From Parus major (taxonomy: Eukaryota > Chordata > Aves > Passeriformes > Paridae), in the NCBI RefSeq assembly GCF_001522545.3, contig NC_031770.1, positions 108,193,664 to 108,257,663 on the forward strand: 64,000 nucleotides of DNA, written 5' to 3'. Shown piece by piece: positions 48,016 through 59,280 of the stretch. Position numbers and translations under genes: made by a program. Under the pieces are notes generated by a model. The model worked only from the letters and a program-made list of their open reading frames with translations. It was not told the DNA's origin and made no database searches. Numbering within the stretch: the first letter of the stretch is position 1; each line of letters opens with the position of its first letter.

Positions 48016-49416
48016 TGGGCTGCTGCTTCTCCTTCTGCAGTCAGCCCAAGGTCACATAACATCTGAGGCCCCACTCTTCTTGTTGGCATCAACCATGATG
48101 CTTTCTGCCACCCTCAAAACTGTGACACTAAGTCTGTAGGAGCTCAGATGTGTCCTTTTGTTTTTCATCCTTCTGGTTATTTTTCTCCTCTCCCCTATCC
48201 CATCTGAGGGTGACTCCTGAAAAGTTCCTGTCTCTGAAGTTTGTTGCTTGCCCATGGGTAGGAATCATATTACACCAAGGGTTGCTGTTTTCAGCAGGTG
48301 AATTGCAGAATGGAAACAAGCTGCCAGAGGAGACAGAGGGAGGCTGGTGTTAAACTGAACGGGCTTCATTCTGAACTCAAACTGCCTTGTGCTATTCTAA
48401 GACAACTTGAATGGAGTTTTTTCCTGATTCATAGCAATGTCAGTGAGAAGAGAAACCAAACAGACTCTAATTTAATCCCAGGCTTTGGCAGAAACCTCCA
48501 TCTCCCTTTAATGAGTGGAGGTCCTTTTCATTAGGCTCCCAAAGACCCCGGTGCTGGATGCCAGTATAAAACCCGAGATAGGCAGACGTTTATGTAATGG
48601 CAGCAGGCAGAGTGTCTTAGAGAAATGGAAAAGGCATTTTAATCGTGGTATTAGGTTAGATTCCACAAGACAGTATGGAAGGCATCAAGATGTGAATGCC
48701 ATAACAATCTGGAGTGTGTTACCACTGCATTGATCTAATATTGCGATGTAGTAATAGTAATTTCAGGGATATCTTGCAAAAATGCATTCTGAGTTACAAT
48801 GGAAAAAAAAAGGGGGGGAGGAGAGGAGGAAGAAAGGAAAAGTTAAAGCCTGTGCAGCTGCTAACAGGGGAGCAGCTTTGTATAGGCGCTCCCAGCTCCA
48901 GTCTGTGCTGTTAACCAAGAGCAGTGTCCAAGGTTTCCTTGGAGAAGCCAGGGCTGTAAGAAATAAGATCTAAGTTGCCCTCTCTAGTTGCTCATTTATA
49001 CACAAATCAAATGAGTGTCCATTATTAAGGTGTCTCTGGGCCCAGCAGCCCAACTAAAAACAAACATGTGGTTGCTGTCCATGGAATGGTGGAGAATCTT
49101 GGTTTGGGAAGAGATGGGCACAGCCACAGTAAAGTCCCCACTCCCTGTCCCCTTCTGAGCTGCAGGAGACTTGGTGATTGCAGAGGGGTTAATGAAAGAT
49201 GCTGTCTGCTCTCAGGACTCATCTCAGGGGTCTACAGAGAGGTACAAACATTCCACCAGCACCAGCCCTGGTACTGCCGACAACACTTTGGAATAAGCCT
49301 GGCAGTGTGTTTGGAGGGGCTGTTCCCCCACTTGGAGCCTTTATCCACAATAAACCTTATCTCTGAATACGTTATGCATACATTTGCCATATTGCTCTGT
49401 AGAGCCAGTACCACAG
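48016..49416. other. Unique non-coding interval with a purine tract
   Basis: No gene or repeat is recognised apart from the 42-bp purine-only tract at 48801-48842. Bases 48540-48790 (AT-rich with isolated CpGs and TAAT or ATTA cores) look like a possible conserved element; this is judged by eye only. Confidence 0.5.
48801..48842 (+). repeat. 42-bp homopurine tract
   Basis: An uninterrupted A/G run comprising an A run, a G run and then mixed GGA/GAA units. It has triplex (H-DNA) potential. No gene feature is recognised nearby. Confidence 0.95.
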
Positions 49417-49476
49417 TCCATAGAAATACAGAATGGGTTGGGCTGGAAGGGACCTTAAAGTTCATCTAGTTCCAAA
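49417..49476 (-). mobile_element. CR1 LINE, minimal 3' end
   Basis: Only about 60 bp of reverse-oriented CR1 remain: the tail complement 'catagaaatacagaatgggt', then 'ggctggaagggaccttaaag' and 'ttcatctagttccaa'. This is a very short, 5'-truncated insertion or a remnant. Confidence 0.9.
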
Positions 49477-49867
49477 TACTCATGAGAAGCATGAAAGCAA
49501 CATGAGTTTTGCTTGCCTGTTGATCCCATTTGCCCTGGTAGCAGAAAACACGGTGTGATTTTGGAGAACTGTTCCTAAGTGTGTCTGATCCTGTGGCTGC
49601 TGGGAGAAAAGCAGTGTGCACAGAGGTGGAAAGACACGTTCATTTGGCTCTACAGGAGGCCATGAAGATGCCCTGAAGCACTGGAGTATCCAGAGCTGGA
49701 TAACATGGTCTTGGGACCTCTCTTGAGGTGCTCTGGTGCAGACACACTTGAAGAGATTGAAGAGCTTGTGGAAGAAAAGGCTGCTGATGTGGTAGGCAGG
49801 GAATGTGGCTGGAGGGTTACAGAGCCTTGCTTGGATTCACAGCTGAAGTAGATACGAGGTGGTGAAG
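49477..49867. other. Non-coding spacer between CR1 copies
   Basis: About 390 bp between two reverse CR1 copies. Nothing recognisable is seen. Confidence 0.45.
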
Positions 49868-50166
49868 TCACAGGATCATAGAATCACAGAATCATTAAGG
49901 TTAGGAAACTCCCAGCTCCCTCAGCTGCTCCTCATCAGAGCTGTGCTCCAGACCCTTCCCCAGCTCCATTCCCTTCTCTGGACACACTCCAGCCCCTCAA
50001 TTCCTTCCTGGACTGAGGGGCCCAGAACTGGACACAGCACTTGAGGTGTGGCCTCACCAGTGTTCAGCACAGAGGGACAATCACTGCTCTGGTCCTCTTG
50101 GCCACACCACTGCTGGTACAGCCCAGGTGCCATTAGCCTTCTTGGCCACCTGGGCTGTACCAGGGC
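49868..50166 (-). mobile_element. CR1 LINE with internal deletion and 5' fold-back
   Basis: A reverse-oriented CR1 of the same subfamily as the copy at 40270-41085. The octamer tail complement (49868-49900) is joined near 49908 to sequence that normally lies about 350-400 bp further from the 3' end ('cagctgctcctcatcagagc', 'ctggacacagcacttgaggt'), so the end of ORF2 and most of the 3' UTR are deleted. Its 5' end coincides with a perfect 17-bp inverted repeat (50113-50129 and 50147-50163). Beyond 50166 similarity to CR1 stops. Confidence 0.93.
50113..50163. repeat. 17-bp perfect inverted repeat (hairpin) at a CR1 5' end
   Basis: The arms 50113-50129 and 50147-50163 are exact reverse complements, and three further pairs (50130-50132 with 50143-50145) form across a one-base bulge, leaving a 10-nt loop. 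In the related copy at 40270-41085 the corresponding bases beyond the inner nine of the outer arm differ, so the outer eight bases appear to be new in this copy. Confidence 0.95.
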
Positions 50167-51072
50167 ATAATGACTGTTGGCATTATGGTGAGACCCTTGG
50201 ATTGGTTCTCCTGGTCTTCACCAACTGATGATACCCACAAAGGCCACAAATCATTTTCCTTCTGATCTAGGGGGCTAATAGGATGTTAGGTACACCATAG
50301 CAAATTATTCACTCCCTTTATATCAGAGCCAGCATGATCTGGAGTGGGAAATAAAGGGCCTTGAATTTTGCAGCATCTGTTGTAATTGCCTTTTGTTTTA
50401 TTTTTTGTGACTACCATACTTTTATATCCTTATTACTGTGCAGACCAAGCAGAGGGGGTGAGTTAATTTTTTTAGGGAGATAGGATTCTTTGATTCCATT
50501 TCAACTTCCACAGAAGAAATAGCCATGTAGCCATTAGTGAAATGCAGAGGTATTGTTTAAGACAGCAGAACTAATTGTTTAGGAAAAGAAATAGGGGTTA
50601 GGAACATAAGAAGGAGAGATATTAAAGGATAGTCTGAAACACAGAGTTTGAGTTCTAAGAATTTACTTAAGAGTATAGTTAAACTCTGCCTAAAAATGCT
50701 GAATAAAATTTGGTTCCTTATTATCCATGAAGAACAAAGCTTTCTTCCTTTTCTTATTTTGTCCATTTTGATTTAATATTTGAGCCTCCACTCAGTGAAA
50801 GGGTGTTAAACGGGCCTTCCCCTGTGCTGAGTTGTATAGAAAGAGCTGCAGAAAATGAGATCCTATAGATAGTACACACAGTAAAATGTACAGATGATGG
50901 TAGATATCATTTTATATTACACGTTTAGAAAATATAAAGATGGTAAAAATTATAGCAAGGGTTCCCCCCCGCCTTTATTTTAAATTGTCCAAAAGAACAT
51001 GTTTGAAATTGCTTTATAGGAAGTTTCTCACTCTTTGCACCCTGCACGATGCTGCAAGCTCTGAAGCGATGT

Positions 51073-51085
51073 TGCCACCTTGTGG
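51073..51085 (-). promoter_or_regulatory. Possible CTCF-binding motif
   Basis: On the minus strand the bases read CCACAAGGTGGCA. This differs at one position from the CTCF core consensus CCASYAGRKGGCR. A motif match alone predicts occupancy poorly; it is a candidate boundary or insulator site. It lies outside recognised repeats. Confidence 0.4.
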
Positions 51086-52455
51086 AACAGGAAAAAAACT
51101 CTGTTCCTTTACGGGGAAAAAAAATTCCAGCTGTCCCTCCTTGTACTTTCTGCCAAATTAGAAAGGACAGTCCTGTGCCTTGGGAAGAAAAGGGGTCGGT
51201 GGGCTGAGGATGTGCTGGGAAGAAGCGGGAATTGGAGTGCCCACACCTCCACTGCTCATTCTCAGAAAGAAGTATATTGTCTTTGAGTTTCTTCTTTTTA
51301 TTTCCCATCCCCTGCACTCAGTATCTTTTCTTTCTTTCTCAAGGACTAGTCATCTGCCCACTGCCTTGCAAGCAAAATCTGTAATTTTCATAAAGTTGTA
51401 TGGATTATCATCCCGTAAGAAGCAAAAAGAAAGATTCCCTGGCTTTTGTGCTCTGTGATTCCGAGTCATTGCACAAGAAAAGCTCCCACTGACTTAGGGC
51501 AGACTTTTGTCTGGTTTCTGAAGCCACACTTCTCCGTGAGATTCATAAAGGAAACCTTCAAAACCTGTGGGTACATGCCCAGCTTGTGTGGGCCAACGCT
51601 TTGGAGAACAAACATCACTTTTATGCTCAGGAAATCAAAACTGGGCACAGGGAAACGATCACTTTAGCTTTCAAAAAGAGTGAGTGCCTGACCTGGAATT
51701 TGCAGTATTTAATTTCAGTGTGGAACAACATGATGGAGAGATTTGGCTGTGTTTGGCAGGAGGATGCAAACCAGTATCACCAGGGACAGCTGTTCCATCG
51801 TGGACACTCTTGCTGGCTGAAGAGCAAAATCCAGATTCCTCACATCTTTACCTTCTTTCTTTCTCTTATGGCATCCAGGGCTGACCTACAGAGTGAGGAA
51901 TTTAAGGGAGGTTCTCAGAAAATGTTCATGCACAGAGGGGTTGTCCTACTTTTTCTATTAGATTTTAGCTGTCCTGAGCTACTCTGTCTCTCCATGGAAA
52001 TGGGGTATTAGATTTTGTATCTACCAGTGGGCCTTAAACACCCAGAAATTATTACTATCAGGAATTCTAAAAGCTTTTTTTTTCCTTAATAACAAAAATT
52101 TTTCTCTGCCAAAATGGGAGCTTTAATTTGAAGCCTGCTTTAACTAAAAAATGGGAATTTGAGTTTGCAACACATGCTCAGATGCTAGGATCTACCTGCA
52201 TTCCATTATTTCTTTTTTCTTCTATTTTCTCCTGCCCTTGCTTCTTTTTTGCGGTGGCGAAACAAGGGAAAATAGAATACAAAATAAAATATTAAAATTA
52301 GACGATTTAAAAATAAAATCAAACAAAATAAATTAAACACAAAACAAAATTATAAGAGGGACACAAGAGTGTCGAGAGGGGAAAAAGAGGAAATATCAGT
52401 AAAAGCATGTAGTTTTAACTCTAGCCCTAAAATAAAATGAAAAAAATAGTCAGAC

Positions 52456-52474
52456 TTTTTTTTTTTTTTTTTTT
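52456..52474 (+). repeat. Poly-T run (19)
   Basis: Nineteen consecutive T bases are directly visible. No adjacent retroposon is recognised. Confidence 0.97.
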
Positions 52475-52742
52475 AAATGAAAACTCTGCACTGTTTCTGT
52501 TTCTGGTCAGCACTATTTATAAGTGATCACCACTGAATCGTTCAGCCTCTGGCAACGCCGGCATCTGACCAGCGGTGGGTAAACAGCAGCTCCCGTCATA
52601 CAATGTGAGTAACAAACTTCCATTTACAAAATATGTTTACCCCACTATGTGCTTGGGCATGAATGCTACCTTCTTTTTTGTCTCCAGGTCTGGATTTCCC
52701 CTCCAAAGGGTCCTGGAGAGCCCTAGGAGCTCCAGCGCTTGC

Positions 52743-52772
52743 CGCGTACGTGCGTGCGCACACACACACACA
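52743..52772 (+). repeat. 30-bp alternating purine-pyrimidine tract with (CA)n
   Basis: Every step from 52743 to 52772 alternates pyrimidine and purine. The left half holds five CpGs and the right half is a (CA)7 run. Such tracts are the classic Z-DNA-forming sequences. The CpG density here is unusual for this window. Confidence 0.92.
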
Positions 52773-55724
52773 AACGTGGACACAGAGCCTCCCACCTTCC
52801 CACAGGGACGTGGGTTAGCAAGTTATAAATCCAAACCCATCCCAAGAAAGGAGGTCTGGCCAGCATGGCAGTCCAGCTTTGTGCTGCCTACAGCTCCGAG
52901 ACTTTGGCGTTAAAGGAGCAAGGGGGAAATTGGTGTTTGAGGTTTATTTTTTAAAAATAACCAAATTATTTTGAACACTGAGGTCTGGGCCACCCCAACA
53001 AGTTAAAGGCTGATCCAGATGATAAAAAAGCAGTGCCCTGATAAGGCCCTCTTTGGTGGCATTCAGGGGTGTTGGGGCCTGAAACTGAAGGTTTTCTGCA
53101 TCTGCCCACTCCTCTTCACCCTGCACAGCCCCAAAATCCTCATTCCCACCTGACACATTGCCAAACCTCTGGGTTACTCCCATCCTAGCAAGCAACCAGG
53201 ATGGAAACTCCAAATGTTCCCCCTCCCTCCCCCCCATTTATTTGGCCACCTTGAACCACCTTGAAGTTCCATGGATGTTTACAACAGAATCAAAGGGTTC
53301 CTGTCCACACCAGTCCAGTACTGGGATAAACACATCCCTTGAATGGAGTCAGATTTATCTAGAAAGGAACCTTCAAAGCTATATAACTTTTATGTGTCCC
53401 CCTCTTTTAGATCATAGAGAAACAAATTAATCTCCAAGAGCCTCCATTGAAAGAAATGAATTCACAGAAATTTTGATCTGTAGTTAAATAGTAATGATAA
53501 TTTCTTGTAGGGTCATATTTTACTTGGAACAATGTCAATGTCCAAGTAAAATAAAAACGCTATAACGAATTGACAAAATGATTCCTGGAATCTTTTTCTG
53601 CTGTTTTTCTTCTACAAAGCAATTTTGGTTTGCAAAGACAGATGCAAGTCCTGGCAACTCAAGTGCCGAAGCATAGAAAGGCACAGTAGGCAATTCCATG
53701 GTCAGTGACATACTTTTTATTTTTAAATCATGCTGGAGAACTGAGAAAAACACAGGGACAAAGTCTGCAGATTAGTGCAGAAAAAGGCTTGTGGGCAGCC
53801 AAGGGAGCCTGAAAAGTGAACTCGAGCCATTAACTCTCCAACAGGTGCAATAGGGTGCAAAGGGGTCACCAGTTTTACCACTCCCAGTCTCTGATGCTAC
53901 CAGGACTTGCATGAAACTCCACAAAACTGTGTCAATAACCTGGAGTCTGAGCAGTGATTCTGCAGGTTTTAAATTTTCCCTTTCTCCCTCCTGCTGCAGC
54001 CCCATTGTTCCCCTGCAAGCACGACAGCCCTTTCCTGAAGAAAGTACTGAAAATGCCAGAGTTTGGACTATCAGGTTTTTCCTTTGGACCAGTGAAGTGT
54101 AAGGAAGAAAAAGAAAACACCACTTACCAGACAGGAAAAATTTAAATCATCAAAATGAAATAAAACAGAAGCTGGGCAAAGCTGGTTTTAATGAAGACCA
54201 TTACAGAGAGAGGTGGTGTTTTCCTTCCCTCCGTGTTTGTGTGTGTGCAAACCCACTTCTATCCAGTCACAATCAGGGAGCTGAAAAATCTGTCTTTAAT
54301 TGCAGATGTTGTAAAAATAATCACATAGGAGACTAAACTAGCATTAAAAATGTGAATTCTTGACTTGTTGCCTTGGCGTGAAACATCTTTCTATTGAACT
54401 GCTTATAAAGCAGTAAACTATGAGTCAAAATTTCTTCAAGAAGATGCCTTTTCTTGTTATGGTTATTTTACTTCAGAGGGTGTTTCTTGGCTTTGCCAGA
54501 AAAAGGAGATGGTGGGGAATGTTTGCTCTGTCTTAAAAGACGGCTTTGTTTTTAATTATCCTTGCTGCAAAATACAGTGAGATATTTCTGCTTCCATTTT
54601 TTTTCAGCTCAGATAAAATTCTCAGCATTTCAGCATTTTTTTCTCCTCTGCAGCTTTTTCCCATTTGAACTGTTATTTATTACTTCTTTACTACCTTTCA
54701 CGCAGTTAAATGAAAATCTTGATGCTTAATGGTGAAAACACCCGAAAGGAATTTAATTTTATTTTCAGGGTAATGTTGCCCTCAAAAGAACAATCTACCT
54801 CCAAACAATGAGAAATTGTTTCTCCAATCCCACCTACCCTCCTCCTTCTTCCCTGAGTCTTCTGTTGAGTTTTGATCCCGCTAAGGGAAAAGGGGTATTT
54901 TGTTAGTTTGAAATCAGATTGCTGTTGCCTTTTTAGTACCTTTATAAATCCAGGAACATTAGCTGAAATGAAGTCTGGTGCAAAATGTTTCCTTTCTATG
55001 GGACCTAACACATTGAAGGGTGCCAGTAGGTGGTCACTGTTCATAGACTTTAAAATGCAGATTAAGTCCAGCTGAACTGTGCCAAACCTTGTTCAACCCC
55101 GTTGAAGTCCAAAATAAATTCACACCTCCTCATTTCTGTCCTATTAATCAATCAATTCAAGAAACTGCAGTCTGTGGTGGGTATCAGTCAGAGACTTGTC
55201 TGTTCACTTGGGCTGATGCACAGAATAAATGTTTTCATATATTTTAAAATTAATTTTATTTCCTGTGTCTATATTTTTAATTTTGTTTTCTTTTGCAAGA
55301 ATGCAACTGTGACTACCTGTTGTCAGGAAGACCATAAATTTCAAAGTTAAAATAACATTATATTCCAGTATTTGTTTTTCAGGGGAAAAAATCAAAATAG
55401 CAATCTAAAAAAAATAAAGAGGAAACTGTGAACCCTGCTTAGTATAAATGTACAATAATAAGATTTATTTTTACTTTGGCTGTTTGAAACTTCTCTAAGT
55501 TTATGCCAACAAACATAACTAGAATCCTAGAATGATCATAATCCATCCACACCAAGTACAAAGAAGGGTTTTTCTTTTTTATGTAGACTTGACTCTCCAA
55601 AGTCAAATTGTTACGTGACATGAAGGCAGTATTAGCTAATATTAATGAGCTCTTATTCTTTGTATTTTTAATATTCAAGTTTGCAACAGCTTTGCACAGA
55701 GCAATGAGATAAGGAGCCCCAAGG

Positions 55725-55845
55725 AAAGGGAAGAAATATTCTCTCCATTTCGTACCCTGAAACTAAGGCACAGAGAAGTTTAAGCAAAGTCTGGTGCCGA
55801 GGGAGTGGCAAAACAAGCAGAAAGATTCAGATGCCTTCTTGTTTC
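55725..55845 (-). mobile_element. MIR-type CORE-SINE fragment
   Basis: A reverse-oriented MIR remnant: 'ctccatttcgtaccctgaaa', then 'ctaaggcacagagaagttta' and 'agcaaagtctggtgccga', the complement of the MIR core. It is decayed; boundaries are approximate. Confidence 0.78.
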
Positions 55846-56192
55846 AGCCACATGAAAAGATTCTTTCCCCATTAAAAAAAAAAAAAGAAAAAAGAGAAAA
55901 AAGAAAAAAGCGAAAAAACAAGCAAAAAAAATTCCACCAAACTTATTTTCAACTTTTCAGCCATTAGTCTGTGTCAAGATACTTTTTATTGCACTGTGAA
56001 AGGTTAATTTCTTAAAAATACTTTGCTGTGAGATTTTGTTGACAACTTTCAAAAAATCTGAGTGGTTCAACTGGCTTCCCAGACTCGACATTCTCTTTTA
56101 TTCCTTCAGAGGTTTCTAATAAATTTATTACTCCTGGCTTTTGAGAAATGTGGTGCTGTGTTCCTTTTATCAAATCTACTAATTCTGTTATT
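55846..56192. other. Non-coding spacer with A-rich tract
   Basis: An A-rich low-complexity tract at 55874-55930 is followed by unique AT-rich DNA. No gene is seen. Confidence 0.5.
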
Positions 56193-56342
56193 TCACAGAA
56201 TCACAAAATGATTTGGGTTGGAAGGGACCTTTAGATGTCACCCAGTGCAAACCCCCTGTGATGAACAGGAACAGGAACACCTTCCATGAGATCAGGTCCT
56301 TCAGAGCCCTCTCCAATCTGACCTTGAATGTTTCCAGGGAGA
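56193..56342 (-). mobile_element. CR1 LINE, 3' end fragment
   Basis: A reverse-oriented CR1 end: the tail complement 'cacagaatcacaaaatgatt', then 'gggttggaagggaccttta', 'ccttccatgagatcaggtcc' and 'ccttgaatgtttccaggga'. About 150 bp remain. Confidence 0.94.
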
Positions 56343-57524
56343 TTTAATACAACGTCTACCAATGTGCATTAAAGAGAAGTTGGAATATTACTTGGCATTC
56401 CCAGGATGATGTTTGGAGCTTTTGGAGATATCTTCATGGTTGCTGTAGTCTTCTCCTCTAGCACAGGGTCCTATGTAAGTGTTAATAGGTTTTATGTTTT
56501 CTACGTGAATTTCTTCAGAACTCGTGAGTGAATGACATCTGATCTTGGCCATTTCTTACTGTTAAATTTTATTGGCTTGTTCTAAAATTTCTGCTAATAA
56601 CACTTCATCTTGACACAGCTCTTGAGCTTAATCCAACACAGAAGAACCTTCTGTTGCAAGAACCTTTCACTGTTTCTTGACAAAGAAGTGTTGAGCTTTT
56701 CTGCTGTGTCTTACCTTGTCTGAGAACTGTCTTTTCTTTGAATCAATTGTTATTTCTTTGAGATCTCTGACAGGCAGCTTTTATTTGAAATACTTTTAAA
56801 ATAAAAATATTTAGAGCATTTTCTTAAGGTGTTTTTTTATTGGTTTTGGTAGAGGTTTCCTCAAATTATCTCTTGTCCTGCTTTATTAATGTATTAATAC
56901 TTAACCTAATACAGTATGCTCTTCTCTTTTTCCTCCCTTTTATAAAAAAACAAAAAACCTTCTGATCTTTTAAAAGGAGATAAAATCAGAGGAAATTTTA
57001 GGGAGAATTTTAGTTGATCAATATTGCAAATCATTACAGTACCTCATTTTTAAAAGTCTCCATAGCAACTGCTGTCATTTGAGCCTTTTAGCTGTGCCTT
57101 TCTACTTCTTAAAAAAACTCCAGACTTCCTCCTTTTCAAGTGGTTTCATTCTTAAACATTACAGTGGCAGGTACCTTTTTCCTTGCTTTTTTGCATTATG
57201 GATGCTGTGTCTTGCTGATACTTAAACAAACATATTCAGTTGTTCCTGTTACTCCCACCATTTTTATAGCAGTACTACACAAATTTTTATGAATTCAATA
57301 TTATTCATAATTTTTTAGGACAAGCAGAAAGAAAATGTATATCATAATGATGATTATTAGATGATCTATTAAGGAAAAATAAATATTTTTAAGAAGAAAA
57401 TGATTGAAAAAAATACTTTTTTTTTCTCTTTCTTCAGAGAAGAATGAGAAAAAAAAGAAAAAAAAATTCAAATACAAAACCCCTCTCTCAGCCTTCTCAG
57501 TTAAATTGAAAGACAACTTTCCCA
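56343..57524. other. Unique AT-rich non-coding interval
   Basis: No gene or interspersed repeat is recognised. Its right end contains the first copy of a 20-bp exact direct repeat (57492-57511). Confidence 0.5.
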
Positions 57525-58240
57525 GCTGAACTAGGAGAAGTTTAGATTAGATATTAGGAAAAAGTTCTTCACTGAAAGACACGTCAGTCATTGGACCAGG
57601 CTGCCCTGGGAAATCACCATTAATGAAGGTGGGTAGATGTGGCACTTGGGGACATGGTTTAGTGGTGAATATGGTGGTGAATGGTTGAACTCCAAGATTT
57701 TAGAGGTCTTTTCCAACCTTTAATGATTCAGTGAAATCTGGAATTGTATGTGGAAACCTCTGTGGGAAAGGAATGACAAATCATGGGTGACTTGTGGCTA
57801 CAGCCTGTCCCTTGCTGTGCTCAGCTGCCTGGACACAGAGGTGCATATTAATGTGTGGTGGCCTCCAGCAAGCTTGGGCTGGCTCCTTGGACAGATTTCT
57901 GTGCTTGGCTCAAGCCTAAACTGAGAAATCTGCCAAGTCTTCATTGACACCTTGCACGTCATGTCATGTGGGCAGATGCAAGCTCAGGTGGAGGAGCTGG
58001 GACAGGAAAAGTGAAGGGGAGATAACTGAATACCCAAAAGGGAACTGCTGGGCCAGGAGGGCGTTTAGCAGTGAGGTTCCTTGAGGAGTAATCAGCATTT
58101 CCTGATGGCCTATGTACAGATGGGAGGAGATTGCCATGGCTGGCCACTGAGAGAAACTGGAGGAGGGTCAGTACCAGGTGAGGAAATACAAAGTTCACTG
58201 AGTTATAAATACACTGCTGACCTTCTCAGTTAAATTGAAA
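57492..58240. repeat. 20-bp exact direct repeat flanking about 710 bp
   Basis: The sequence 'ccttctcagttaaattgaaa' occurs at 57492-57511 and again at 58221-58240 in the same orientation. It is not a simple repeat and is not part of a recognised element. The flanked segment contains a forward CR1 end and otherwise unique DNA. Confidence 0.9.
57525..57737 (+). mobile_element. CR1 LINE, 3' end fragment
   Basis: A forward CR1 of about 210 bp: 'agaagtttagattagatatt', 'gttcttcactgaaagaca', 'ggcacttggggacatggttt', 'agtggtgaatatggtggtga' and the end 'cctttaatgattcagtgaaa'. It is the same lineage as the remnant at 14846-14930. Confidence 0.93.
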
Positions 58241-59190
58241 AGCTGGGATGGAGCATTGCTCTGCTCACATGTGGAAGGAAATTAAGTCTCTGCTTTATGA
58301 TCTGCTCTCCTGGAGTTTGGGGTCCCTCTGGCTATGCAATGCTGAAAGCCAGGGTGAAACCAGCGGGCTGGCTTCCAGAGCCATTCTTGCATGCCACGAG
58401 TGTGAGGAAACCCTCCCATCTGAAGTGCAGTCATAGGACACCAAAACTGCTGGTTTTAGTCACTGCAGAGAGCCACTGACTCCACTGGCCTCAGGAGCCC
58501 TCAATAGCTGTTAACTAAGTGGTTAATACCTGTTAACCTGTGGTTTCACTGAGAACTTGCTTGCACTGTGTGTTGAAATGGTCAGGCTAAAAATGGAGGG
58601 AAGAAGCTGGGAGGTTATTTAGGGGCAGCAGTCCCATCAAACCAGTGATTTCCTTCTTGGTGGTGATCATGAGTATCAGCTTGTTTTATGGGTATGTGTG
58701 AGGAAAATATAGTTGTTGCAGAGTGTTATCAGCAAGAGCTGCTCAGACATGCTTGTGGTTGGGCTGGGGGACCGATGCTAATAATTCAAGTTATCCCCAT
58801 CCAAGCTTTAAAAGCCTTCTATTGTGGTAAAACTGAAAGCCTCAGGAAATGTTTGCACAAACTCAGCAAGAAGGGAAGTTATCACCAGTTTCAACTCTGT
58901 ATAACTCATGTGCTAAAAGTGACTAATGCTTGTAGATATATGTGGCTCTTATTCAAGGACACTTATCTGTTACACGATTCTTAGCCTACTGCCAACCAAG
59001 GAAACTCTGTCACTGATTTGAGTGGTAGAATAATCTAAACTGTTCAAATAATTTACTAAAATCTCAAAGCCTGTGGGGTCCCATCTACTGGTTATTTATG
59101 TCTTTTGGTACCAAATTGCCACCAGCTACCATTATCTTAAGTGGCAGCTTGAAGCCCTCAGTGCACTTGTTTTAAATCACATCAATTAAG
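57738..59190. other. Unique non-coding interval
   Basis: No gene or interspersed repeat is recognised. It contains the second copy of the 20-bp direct repeat (58221-58240). Confidence 0.5.
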
Positions 59191-59246
59191 GAGGACAGTG
59201 CCATTATCCCCACTTTTCAGGCAGAATAGGAAGCTGAGTCAAAGCT
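59191..59246 (-). mobile_element. Short MIR-like remnant
   Basis: The bases 'cattatccccacttttcagg' and 'gaagctgagtcaaagc' resemble the complement of the MIR core. It is short and decayed, so the call is tentative. A 20-bp tandem duplication begins within its right end. Confidence 0.55.
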
Positions 59247-59280
59247 ATATTAGGAACCTCAAAGCTATATTAGGAATCTC
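59241..59280 (+). repeat. 20-bp tandem duplication
   Basis: Two adjacent 20-bp units beginning 'aaagctatattagga' (59241-59260 and 59261-59280) differ at a single base (C versus T). This is a local duplication of recent to moderate age. Confidence 0.95.

Larger units (their letters stand above)
50167..55689. other. Long unique non-coding interval
   Basis: Over 5 kb without a recognisable gene or interspersed repeat. It holds a CTCF-like motif (51073-51085), a T run (52456-52474) and a 30-bp alternating purine-pyrimidine tract (52743-52772). Bases 51000-51100 and 52490-52620 contain several CpGs. Frames such as 51586-52011 (plus, 141 codons) are open but have no recognised domain. Confidence 0.5.
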
